From Planctomycetales bacterium (GTDB lineage Bacteria > Planctomycetota > Planctomycetia > Isosphaerales > Isosphaeraceae), in NCBI GenBank assembly GCA_027435495.1, contig DAHZZC010000424.1, positions 1 to 6,254 on the forward strand: DNA of 6,254 nt. Reading direction: 5' to 3'. A model generated the notes under the pieces. The model did not search any database, was not told where the DNA came from, and worked only from the letters and a program-made list of their open reading frames with translations. Position 1 is the stretch's first letter; each line of letters begins with the position of its first letter. Positions 1 through 5,805 of the stretch are shown piece by piece. A program made the translations under genes and the position numbers.

Positions 1-329
1 AATCTCTGATGCCGTCGGAGCTTCCGCGTGGCCGATTCGACCTGGCGCAGACATGCACGACCCGAGGCCACCCCGGCCGACCAGAAGACGACCCAGGCGA
101 CCCGGTCATGCAGCCCGACCATGACCACCGGCTCGGACGTCGACGGATCGATCAGCCGGAGCGTCGGCGCCTCGGCTCCGACCGTAGCGGTCTCGGTGAC
201 GCGGGCCGTCGGGGGATTCCCGAACCGGAGCCAGCCGGCCCCGGCGAGGGCGGCGAGCGTCACTAGAAGCATCAGCCCGGGCCCGGGATCGACCCGGCGC
301 TTCGGATAGGGCTCGCCCTGAAGGTCCAC
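1..329 (-). CDS. Membrane-anchored thioredoxin-fold (redoxin/TlpA-like) protein, 3' part missing
   Basis: The first 109 residues are visible and the gene runs off the left edge. I chose the GTG start at 329 because GGAGG lies 8 bases upstream; an in-frame ATG at residue 20 is less likely because it would cut into the membrane segment. A basic N-terminus (KRR, residues 10-12) precedes a hydrophobic segment at about 19-36, which suggests an N-in membrane anchor with the rest in the periplasm. Residues 50-83 then read like the start of an AhpC/TSA-redoxin domain: VGAEAPTLRL, a short loop, then VAWVVFWSAG. In the family the next residues are WCxxC; here they are GVASG, with a single Cys at 93 a little later. 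The fold call is inference from this pattern. If it is right, the visible part lacks the usual disulfide-active pair, so a non-catalytic or one-cysteine role is possible. It follows the small membrane protein by 33 bases in the same frame. Confidence 0.6.
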   Translation of the reverse strand, partial: MDLQGEPYPKRRVDPGPGLMLLVTLAALAGAGWLRFGNPPTARVTETATVGAEAPTLRLIDPSTSEPVVMVGLHDRVAWVVFWSAGVASGRACLRQVESATRKLRRHQR

Positions 330-362
330 CGGATCGGCCTCCGACGGTCCGCGTCCCGCCCC

Positions 363-692
363 TCATCTCGGCGGGGGATCGGGACGAGCCAGTATCCACG
401 GGTGGGCCGCGGCGTACTCGAACCGCTCGCGCATCCGGGTCGCGTAGTCGAGAAACCGACGATTCTCGTCGGGATCGGTGGTCCAGCTCCAGGATGCCGC
501 GTCTCGCTCCTCGGCCGTCCCGTAGAGGATCACCCGGCATTGCCGCTCGTAAGAGGCGAAGGACTCTGCGGCGTACCGGTATCGTCGAAATCGTCGATCC
601 CGCTCCGACCGGGCCCAGGCCCCCAGCGCCAGGGCGCAGAGCAGGACCAGGAGGATCCAGCCCCGGACGGAAATCTTCCGGCGAAGGCTCAT
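363..692 (-). CDS. Small single-pass membrane protein, function unknown
   Basis: This is a 109-residue protein I cannot assign to a named family. It begins with a basic stretch (RRK, R10), followed by a strong hydrophobic segment at 11-27 (GWILLVLLCALALGAWA). The remainder is a highly charged, Arg- and Tyr-rich domain with predicted helical character, ending in PWILARPDPPPR. I recall similar short membrane-anchored proteins with a PWLxVxPDPP-like tail in Isosphaeraceae planctomycetes, but could not check this. The ATG at 692 is preceded by AGGA with 8 bases of spacing. It lies 37 bases after rpmB and 33 bases before the thioredoxin-like gene, all on the same strand, so it is probably the third gene of the rpmF transcript. 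Its ribosome binding site lies in a perfect 6-bp hairpin (699-713), so its translation may be held below that of rpmB. Confidence 0.75.
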   Translation of the reverse strand: MSLRRKISVRGWILLVLLCALALGAWARSERDRRFRRYRYAAESFASYERQCRVILYGTAEERDAASWSWTTDPDENRRFLDYATRMRERFEYAAAHPWILARPDPPPR

Positions 693-698
693 CTTCCC

Positions 699-713
699 GG
701 TCCTGTCAGGACC
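699..713 (-). promoter_or_regulatory. Hairpin covering the Shine-Dalgarno of the small membrane protein
   Basis: On the minus strand GGTCCT and AGGACC form a perfect 6-bp stem around a 3-base loop GAC. The right arm contains the AGGA that would be the Shine-Dalgarno for the ATG at 692. It is not followed by a T-run, so it does not look like an intrinsic terminator. A role in lowering initiation, or in processing between rpmB and the next gene, is inference. Confidence 0.4.
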
Positions 714-729
714 ATGCGATCGACGGGGA

Positions 730-1050
730 TCAGATCGGGTAGAGGTTCTTGAGCCGCTCGCGGGCGGCGGCGCTTCCCTTGGCCGCCTTGATGAGCGGGA
801 AGGTCTGCACCTTGCCGTCGACCTCGAGGGTCAGCACCCCGGTCCGGATCACCGAGGTCGCCACCCGGACGTATCGGGTTTTCCCGTTCGGCAGCCAGAC
901 GTGAATCCACTGCAAATTCGGCTTGAACGTCCGGCGGCTCAGGCCGGTCGTCTTCTTGCCGACGCCGCCGAGGTACTTCGCCTTGCCTCGCTCGGTCTTG
1001 TGGTTGCCGAACGAGGTCTTCTTGCCACTGACGGCACATTCGCGGCCCAT
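730..1050 (-). CDS. rpmB: Large-subunit ribosomal protein bL28, long form
   Basis: bL28 is a structural protein of the 50S subunit. The N-terminus MGRECAVSGKKTSFGN matches the family pattern (x-C-x-x-[ST]-G-[KR] then GN), and residues 39-47 (RRTFKPNLQ) match the conserved basic R.F.PNL block. The ATG at 1050 is preferred over upstream codons because it gives the family N-terminus exactly; a purine-rich GGGGCGGAAG precedes it. At 106 residues it is longer than E. coli L28 (78) or the roughly 62-residue Bacillus form. The extra length comes from a Gly/Lys-rich insertion of about 13 residues between GN and F-x-PNL (within 18-41, including KAKYLGGVGKK) and a C-terminal extension after about residue 80 ending KNLYPI. 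It lies 82 bases after rpmF, probably on the same transcript. Confidence 0.95.
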   Translation of the reverse strand: MGRECAVSGKKTSFGNHKTERGKAKYLGGVGKKTTGLSRRTFKPNLQWIHVWLPNGKTRYVRVATSVIRTGVLTLEVDGKVQTFPLIKAAKGSAAARERLKNLYPI

Positions 1051-1099
1051 CGTCTTCCGCCCCTGATTCGCCTGGAGTTCGATCGATCGATCCTCAGCT

Positions 1100-1118
1100 C
1101 CCGACTCTCTGGGTCGGG
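1100..1118 (-). other. Inverted repeat in the rpmF-rpmB spacer
   Basis: CCCGAC and GTCGGG form a perfect 6-bp stem with a 7-base loop in the 82-base gap between rpmF and rpmB. There is no T-run after it, so it is not a typical terminator. It could help set the L32:L28 ratio or protect the upstream message, but a chance GC-rich repeat is equally possible. Confidence 0.3.
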
Positions 1119-1132
1119 GGCCGGCCGTTCGA

Positions 1133-1348
1133 TCACTTGCCGGTCTTTTCCTTGTCACGAGCCGCCGTCGGGCGGTGGGTCTTGCTCCGCTGTACGTTGC
1201 CGCACTCCTCGACCAGGTCGCAGACCTTGTGGGGAGGGACCGCCAGCTTGCATTGCGGGCAGATATTCAATGCGGGAGCGACCAGGAAATCGTGGCTCCT
1301 CCGCATCCCTTGTTTTGATGGTGACTTACGCCTCTTTGGAACAGCCAC
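1133..1348 (-). CDS. rpmF: Large-subunit ribosomal protein bL32 with atypical zinc ribbon
   Basis: bL32 is a small protein of the 50S subunit. The start AVPKRRKSPSKQGMRRSHD matches the family N-terminus almost perfectly (AVPKRR.S.S..G.RRSHD). The GTG at 1348 is the start: it gives this N-terminus, and GGGAG lies 9 bases upstream. The zinc-ribbon region has CPQC at 30-33 and PPHKVC ending at Cys43. The second knuckle is stretched: Cys43 and Cys49 are separated by five residues (DLVEE), where the family normally has two. The tail after Cys49-Gly50 is basic and polar. The total of 71 residues is slightly longer than the usual 55-60. In many bacteria rpmF precedes plsX-fabH; here it is followed by rpmB. 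It is the first gene downstream of the strong promoter at 1402-1429. Confidence 0.96.
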   Translation of the reverse strand: MAVPKRRKSPSKQGMRRSHDFLVAPALNICPQCKLAVPPHKVCDLVEECGNVQRSKTHRPTAARDKEKTGK

Positions 1349-1401
1349 GTCCGCTCACTCCCGGGCCAGGTCGTTGCACAGAGCTTCGAGGGAAAAGTCT
1401 T

Positions 1402-1429
1402 ATTATCCGAATCGCGGATTCAATTTCAA
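1402..1429 (-). promoter_or_regulatory. Predicted sigma-70-type promoter for rpmF-rpmB
   Basis: On the minus strand TTGAAA (1429-1424) and GATAAT (1407-1402) each match the -35 and -10 consensus at five of six positions, with a 16-base spacer; reading ATAATA as the -10 gives 17. The stretch is strikingly AT-rich for this GC-rich genome. Transcription would start near 1395, leaving a leader of about 46 bases before the rpmF GTG. The -35 box contains the TGA stop of the upstream M60 peptidase gene. The spacer holds a perfect palindrome, GAATC-CGC-GATTC (1421-1409). Confidence 0.65.
1409..1421. promoter_or_regulatory. Palindrome inside the rpmF promoter spacer
   Basis: GAATC-GCG-GATTC is a perfect 5+3+5 inverted repeat lying entirely between the -35 and -10 boxes of the predicted rpmF promoter. 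That position is typical of an operator for a dimeric repressor or a DNA-distorting activator. A regulator is not visible in the window, so this is only a candidate site. Confidence 0.3.
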
Positions 1430-3666
1430 GGGCGGTTGTCCGGGGATCTCGTCTCACGGCCGACCAGATCCTCGAACCCCGCGGGTGCCCAGCGCGGCAG
1501 GCCAGAGATCGATGTCCGGGCGGTTTCGCTGGTCGGAACACCCCAGGTCTGGAAGAAGGGACCGAGGTCACGTCCGACGGCCTTCGAGAACCGGATCAGC
1601 CACTGGTCTCGCTTCTCGTCGTCGGTCCGGGGCCTCTGATCCGGAGGCAGATGGCGATACTCGGCGAAGACCCGCTCGAACGGCTCCCAGCCGAAGCCCT
1701 CGTAGAGCTGAATGTACATCATCAGGGCGAGGAACGGGTCATCCTTCCAGGTCTTGAAGGAGGCGCCGGAGGTCATGTGGCGGCGGATGCGTACCTTCCG
1801 TTCCAGACGGTCGCGGATGGCCGGATGGCCCGAGTCATACGGTAGGCCCAGCACCTTCTCGAAACAGTAGACGACCAGGACGTTGTTTGTCACCTCGCCG
1901 GTGCCTGCGAACGTCCATTCGGGGGCCTGGTGGTTGTGGCCGAGTTCGTGCAGATGCCCCCACGACCCCTCGAGCCTCAGCCGTTTCTCCGAGAGCGCCA
2001 GCGCCAGCGAATCGTCGGCTGGGACCATGATCGGGTAGCCCGAGTGCATGTATCCCGCCGAGATTTGCACGTCCGCGACGATCCGCTCGGGCCGGTCCCG
2101 ACGAGGCAGGCTCACCATCCGGTCCTGCGCCTCGACGAGGCGATCCCAGAGCTTCAAGAGCGATTCGGGATCGTCGAGTGTCCGGATCGACCGGGTGGGG
2201 ACCGTCCAGATCAGGGTCTTTCCTTCGAGTTCCGCCCAGGGTGCGGGGAGCTTCCGCAAGGCCGACCATTGCTCGCGGGTCGTCTGTCCGAGGACGTATC
2301 GGGGTGCCTGCACGCCGCCGATCACTGTGACCTCGACCTTCCGCCCGGGCGTACTGCGGGGAACATCGATGTAGATCGTTCCGCCAAAGGCGTTGGCGGC
2401 CTGGGTGCGCGGGCCCCGGATTGGGAAGCCTCGGGTGAGCTCCGGAGAGCGGTCCCAGGACGGCAGATGCCAGAGGGTGTCTGTCTGACTGCCGATTCGG
2501 ACGGCGAGGTTCATCGGGAGGGCCGAGCTGGGGACATCCACCTCGATTCGATCGCCGGGCGCTGCGTAGAGGCCCAGGCCGTGCCAACCGGGGACCGAAA
2601 GGTCGATCGTCGCCGTCCGTCGGACGCGTCTGGCTGCGTTTGGGACAAAACCTGGGAACTCGCCTGAGGCCGCCGCCGGACGGGTTTCCTCGGGGGTCGC
2701 CGCCATCGCGATCATCGTTTCCAGGCCAACGGCGAGGCGTCGGCGGACATCCTTCGCGAGGACCGGCTGGGCCTGCGTCGGGACGGGTCCCGATCTTCCG
2801 AGTGTGTGAATCTGCCGTAGAAGTTCGTCGCGAAGCGTCCGATCCTCGGGCGTGAGGCTCGACAGGGTAAGGCGGATGTTTTCGGTCGCGGTCGCGGCGT
2901 CGGCTGGCTTCAGGTTCCCGCCTGCCTCGATCCGATGGAGGGCCGATGTGGCATTGGCGAACGGCGAGATGTCTCCCTCGACGAGAAAGCCGCCCGGTCG
3001 GGTCGCGGTCGCCATGCCGTCGGTCCAGGCGAGGCCCGTCCCGGCGAAGAGGAAATTGCCGGGGAACTCGGTCATCGGTCGATCGTGGTTCAACTGTCGC
3101 CATCCCCAGCCGCAGGCCCCGCCGACCACTCCGCCACCGGCTCGCACCCGCTCTCGAATCCGGCGGATCGCCGCTGGATTCACGTTTGCCGAGAACAGGA
3201 GCAGGACGTCGAAGTCCTGCAAGGAGCCCGAGGGATCAGCCTGGCCAACCTCAAATCCCTTATCCTCCAGAAGATCGCGGAGCTGGAGCCCGCCCACCAG
3301 TCCGACCCTTGGTCTCGGCTTGTTACCGGCAGCCCATCGCAGAGCGTTGGCCATCAGTGTCCCGGTGTTCTCCAGGGTGAGAGCCTCGCGGGTCAGGTAT
3401 CCGTCGTGACCGAAGGCCACCACTCGCCCGCGCCCGAGGTGCCCCGTCGCGATCACCGCGACCTGGGCGCCGGATTCCGTCTTCCCCGCCACGACCACCC
3501 CAGCGCTCGGCGAGAACACGGCCACAGCACCCGGGAGCCCGGGCGCAGTGATCGACCGGACACCAGCGACCAACCGGCCACGATCCTCTTCCTGCGCCTG
3601 GCCCATCCCGCTGAGCGTCGCCAGCATCCCCAGCACCAGGGCCCATCCCCATCGATTCACGATCAT
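1426..3666 (-). CDS. Secreted M60-family (TCAF/enhancin-like) zinc metallopeptidase with N-terminal amidotransferase-like domain
   Basis: This 746-residue protein is probably exported and zinc-dependent. The ATG at 3666 is chosen because GGAGG lies 8 bases upstream and it opens a clean signal peptide (hydrophobic at about 6-21, likely cleavage after MGQA at residue 24); a start 16 codons earlier would spoil it. About residues 45-200 resemble the Rossmann/amidotransferase-like domain of TCAF (FAM115) proteins: GHLGRGRVVAFGHDGYL at 75-91, a VGLVGG strand, and GGACGWGW at about 182-189. About 345-460 matches the M60 N-terminal accessory domain (GWHGLGLYAAPGD, then AFGGTIYIDVP). The catalytic gluzincin motif is HELGH at 573-577, with Glu591 in GTGEVTNN as likely third zinc ligand. 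Family members cleave glycosylated, mucin-like proteins; the substrate here is unknown. It is divergent from proC. No terminator is visible before the rpmF promoter. Confidence 0.88.
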   Translation of the reverse strand: MIVNRWGWALVLGMLATLSGMGQAQEEDRGRLVAGVRSITAPGLPGAVAVFSPSAGVVVAGKTESGAQVAVIATGHLGRGRVVAFGHDGYLTREALTLENTGTLMANALRWAAGNKPRPRVGLVGGLQLRDLLEDKGFEVGQADPSGSLQDFDVLLLFSANVNPAAIRRIRERVRAGGGVVGGACGWGWRQLNHDRPMTEFPGNFLFAGTGLAWTDGMATATRPGGFLVEGDISPFANATSALHRIEAGGNLKPADAATATENIRLTLSSLTPEDRTLRDELLRQIHTLGRSGPVPTQAQPVLAKDVRRRLAVGLETMIAMAATPEETRPAAASGEFPGFVPNAARRVRRTATIDLSVPGWHGLGLYAAPGDRIEVDVPSSALPMNLAVRIGSQTDTLWHLPSWDRSPELTRGFPIRGPRTQAANAFGGTIYIDVPRSTPGRKVEVTVIGGVQAPRYVLGQTTREQWSALRKLPAPWAELEGKTLIWTVPTRSIRTLDDPESLLKLWDRLVEAQDRMVSLPRRDRPERIVADVQISAGYMHSGYPIMVPADDSLALALSEKRLRLEGSWGHLHELGHNHQAPEWTFAGTGEVTNNVLVVYCFEKVLGLPYDSGHPAIRDRLERKVRIRRHMTSGASFKTWKDDPFLALMMYIQLYEGFGWEPFERVFAEYRHLPPDQRPRTDDEKRDQWLIRFSKAVGRDLGPFFQTWGVPTSETARTSISGLPRWAPAGFEDLVGRETRSPDNRP

Positions 3667-3936
3667 CGCCCTCGCCTCCGAGAGACTGCTTTTCCGATTC
3701 AAATGACCCACCATGGTTGGAGACGGGCGACGACCGGGTCAAGCGGCCGGAGGAGTGTTCTCCACGTCGGACGCCGGTTAAGATGTCGTGGAGATGCGGG
3801 CCGACGCGTTTATTGGGTGGTCCATGCCATTGAGGACCGCAATCGACGAGAGGGCCTACCCGGCGAGGGGACGCGAGCCCTTGTGGGCATCGCCGGCTCG
3901 ACAAGTCGGCCTCCGCCGCTTTTAGGAACCATCGGG
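3667..3936. other. Divergent intergenic region between the M60 peptidase and proC
   Basis: These 270 bases must carry the start signals for both divergent genes. The Shine-Dalgarno sequences are clear at both ends: GGAGG for the peptidase at about 3675-3679 on the minus strand, and AGGA for proC at 3924-3927. I see no convincing -35/-10 pair for either gene. The AT-richer patches are at 3685-3705 and around TTTATT at 3809-3814. No RNA gene or small coding region is supported. Confidence 0.5.
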
Positions 3937-4854
3937 ATGCCGCGCTGGGGCTTCATTGGATCGGGGAAGATGGCGACGGCGCTCGTCCAGGGGATGATCC
4001 GCTCGGGTCTTGCTCCGCCGGACACCATTCACGCAAGCGACCCGTTTCCGGCCGCGCGCGAGGCCATCCGCGCCGGGGCCGGCATCCACGTCCACGACGT
4101 CAACGCCGATGTCGTCCGACGAGCCGAGGTAATCGTCCTGGCCGTTAAACCGCAGACCATGCGCGAGGTTCTCGCCGAGCTTCGCCCGATCGTTCACGAC
4201 GGCCACCTCGTGATTTCAGTCGCGGCTGGGACCACCCTCGCAAGCCTCGACGACGGCCTTGCGGCTCGGGGGCGGATCGTCCGGGTGATGCCCAACACGC
4301 CGGCTCTGGTCGGCAAGGGGGCGTCGGCCTACGCAATGGGGCCCCGGGCGACCGACGAGGATGAGGCCACCGTCCGCGGCTGCCTGGAGTCGGTTGGCTG
4401 CGCGGTCCGCGTCCCCGAGTCGATGCTCGACGCCGTCACCGGGCTCTCGGGAAGCGGCCCGGCGTTTGTTTACCTGATGATCGAGGCGCTCAGTGACGGC
4501 GGCGTCCGGGTCGGCCTCCCTCGTGATGTCGCCACGATGCTCGCCGACCAGACGGTTCTCGGCGCCGCGGCGATGGTTCTCGATACGGGGCTGCACCCGG
4601 GCGTTCTGAAGGATCAGGTTGCCTCGCCGGGGGGCACAACAATCGCCGGGCTGCACGAACTGGAGCGCGGTCGGCTTCGCGGGACCTTGATGGATGCGGT
4701 TGAGGCGGCCGCACGCCGTTCGTCGGAGCTGGCCCGACCGGCGCCGCCTGCTCCTCCGCACCAACCGACAGGCGGGCACACGCCGCCCCCGCCGCCTCAC
4801 TTGCCAAGGCCCCGGCCCAGGCGTCCGGGACGCGGGCCGGAGAACCCCGAATGA
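3937..4854 (+). CDS. proC: Pyrroline-5-carboxylate reductase with proline-rich C-terminal tail
   Basis: ProC carries out the last step of proline synthesis, the NAD(P)H-dependent reduction of 1-pyrroline-5-carboxylate to L-proline, in the cytoplasm. The ATG at 3937 has AGGA 9 bases upstream and directly opens the Rossmann motif GFIGSGKMA (5-13, GxGxxA). Other family landmarks are VLAVKPQ near residue 70, VRVMPNTP with Met118-Pro122, LSGSGPAFVYLMIEA from 170, and the P5CR signature around VASPGGTTIAGL at 228-239. The core ends at RSSELA (residue 266), where ProC proteins normally stop (about 265-275 residues). This one continues 39 residues as a low-complexity tail, 17 of them proline, with six Arg and a PPPPP run. 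The last codons overlap the next gene by ATGA, so the two are probably co-translated. The extension of this frame upstream of 3937 is antisense to the peptidase gene and is not part of the protein. Confidence 0.95.
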   Translation: MPRWGFIGSGKMATALVQGMIRSGLAPPDTIHASDPFPAAREAIRAGAGIHVHDVNADVVRRAEVIVLAVKPQTMREVLAELRPIVHDGHLVISVAAGTTLASLDDGLAARGRIVRVMPNTPALVGKGASAYAMGPRATDEDEATVRGCLESVGCAVRVPESMLDAVTGLSGSGPAFVYLMIEALSDGGVRVGLPRDVATMLADQTVLGAAAMVLDTGLHPGVLKDQVASPGGTTIAGLHELERGRLRGTLMDAVEAAARRSSELARPAPPAPPHQPTGGHTPPPPPHLPRPRPRRPGRGPENPE

Positions 4855-5471
4855 AGCTCGGCGTGATCTCCGACATCCACGGCGACCCCAACGCCCTCGA
4901 GCTGGCCTGGGCTCACCTGGTTGTCATGGGGGCCGACCGGATCGTCTGCGCGGGCGACCTGGTCGGCTATGGCCCCCATCCCGACCGTGTGGTGGCGTTC
5001 GTCCGCGATCGAGGGATTGCCTCGGCGCGCGGCAACCACGACCGATGGGCCCTCGAACGCGGTCCTGGCGTCGCGGATGAGTTTGGTTGCGGCGGGACGC
5101 CCTCGATCGGGACGCTGGAATTCCTCCGATCGCTCCCGTTCGACTTGCAGGTCGTCGACGGCCCGACAATCGGTGTCATCGTGCACGGCTCGCCCCGGTC
5201 TGACATGGAGTTCGTCAACCGATCGAGCCACGTCCCGAACGTCCTCCGTGGCGACCTCGCCGATCTCCGATGCGATTTTCTCGTTGTCGGCCACACCCAC
5301 CGCCCTTTCTGGTATCGATGCCCCGAGGGTCTGGTCGTCAACCCAGGCTCGCTGGTCTCGATGCCCGTGGTCGAGACCTCGCGCACCTTCGCCCTGATCG
5401 ATCTCGAGACGATGGAGCCGACCTTCCACGACGTCGAAACGGGTCATCCGGTCGAGATCGAGCCTTTTTGA
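4851..5471 (+). CDS. YfcE/MJ0936-like metallophosphoesterase
   Basis: This 206-residue, probably cytoplasmic member of the calcineurin-like phosphoesterase superfamily (Metallophos_2 type) spans one complete domain. All metal-binding motifs are present: SDIHG (Asp8, His10), GDLVGYGP (Asp36), GNHD (Asn62, His63), HGS (His112), and GHTH (His148, His150), followed by NPGS at 164-167. It should therefore bind a two-metal centre and hydrolyse a phosphomonoester or phosphodiester. The substrate cannot be read from the sequence; the family includes enzymes acting on cyclic nucleotides and on model phosphodiesters. The start is fixed by GGAG 8 bases upstream and by the ATGA overlap with proC, which implies translational coupling. 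No signal peptide or membrane segment is present. The functional link with proline synthesis, if any, is unknown. Confidence 0.92.
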   Translation: MKLGVISDIHGDPNALELAWAHLVVMGADRIVCAGDLVGYGPHPDRVVAFVRDRGIASARGNHDRWALERGPGVADEFGCGGTPSIGTLEFLRSLPFDLQVVDGPTIGVIVHGSPRSDMEFVNRSSHVPNVLRGDLADLRCDFLVVGHTHRPFWYRCPEGLVVNPGSLVSMPVVETSRTFALIDLETMEPTFHDVETGHPVEIEPF

Positions 5472-5481
5472 TCCCTCATTT

Positions 5482-5495
5482 CCTGGCTCTCCAGG
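5482..5495 (+). terminator. Weak candidate hairpin after the metallophosphoesterase gene
   Basis: CCTGG and CCAGG pair perfectly around CTCT, 10 bases after the stop codon. There is no T-run downstream (only TTTTT before it, at the stop), so Rho-independent termination is doubtful. It is listed because it is the only stem directly behind the proC operon. Confidence 0.2.
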
Positions 5496-5506
5496 CGGCT
5501 CCTGGC

Positions 5507-5524
5507 ACATGAAATCCGTCATGT
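5507..5524. promoter_or_regulatory. Operator-like inverted repeat
   Basis: ACATGA and TCATGT form a perfect 6+6+6 inverted repeat of 18 bases, a spacing that suits a dimeric helix-turn-helix regulator. It lies about 320 bases upstream of the protease start and 36 bases after the preceding stop codon, so which gene it would affect is unclear. Chance occurrence is possible. Confidence 0.25.
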
Positions 5525-5779
5525 CGATCGGGGGTCGGGATGGGGCCGTTTCGGTCGCTTCCGCCGGTTGAGTTCGCGACGGCCCGCCGGTTGCGCGGGA
5601 CGATCTTGCCGCGATCAGGCGGCTGGTGTACCAGAAAAGAAGGGGCATCCACCCGGAAATCGCGCTGGGAGGGTCGCGACGCCGGCCCTCCGTATTGACG
5701 GATGGGGGGAATCGGAGCCAACCTTCCGAATATCCCGAGCGTAGCAAGGAAGTACCTCTTGGGCGTGTCGGTGGCGGGG

Positions 5780-5805
5780 CCGGGTCCCTGCACCGGGGAG
5801 CCCGG
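5780..5805 (+). other. GC-rich leader hairpin upstream of the HtrA-type gene
   Basis: CCGGG-TCCC pairs with GGGA-CCCGG, giving nine base pairs with one bulged G (5800) and a 7-base loop. It ends 38 bases before the ATG and 22 bases before the AGGAG ribosome binding site. No T-run follows. If transcription starts upstream, this would be a stable structure in the 5' leader; its role is unknown. Confidence 0.35.

Noticed and set aside
1081..1092. GATCGATCGATC self-complementary repeat in the rpmF-rpmB spacer
   Set aside because: CGATCG/GATC words are very common throughout this window, so this is most likely compositional.
901..1845. Long plus-strand open frame across rpmF, rpmB and the peptidase end
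   Set aside because: It is the reverse strand of three clearly identified genes; its translation is Arg/Gly/Pro-rich shadow sequence of a GC-rich genome.
1835..3103. Long minus-strand alternative frame inside the M60 gene
   Set aside because: Same strand, different frame; Arg/Pro/Gly-rich and without motifs, whereas the other frame contains HELGH and the family domains.
3819..3838. GGTCC...GGACC inverted repeat between the peptidase and proC
   Set aside because: Only five base pairs with a 10-base loop in GC-rich DNA; no surrounding promoter or terminator elements.
2935..3936. Upstream in-frame extension of the proC reading frame
   Set aside because: It is antisense to the M60 peptidase gene and lacks any domain pattern; the AGGA and the Rossmann motif fix the proC start at 3937.
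5509..5571. A possible 20-codon small open frame beginning ATGAAATCC
   Set aside because: No ribosome binding site, too short, and its start lies in the palindrome at 5507-5524.
5695..5733. TTGACG as a -35 box for the HtrA-type gene
   Set aside because: No -10-like hexamer at 16-18 bases; the nearest AT-rich hexamer (GAATAT at 5728) is about 27 bases away.
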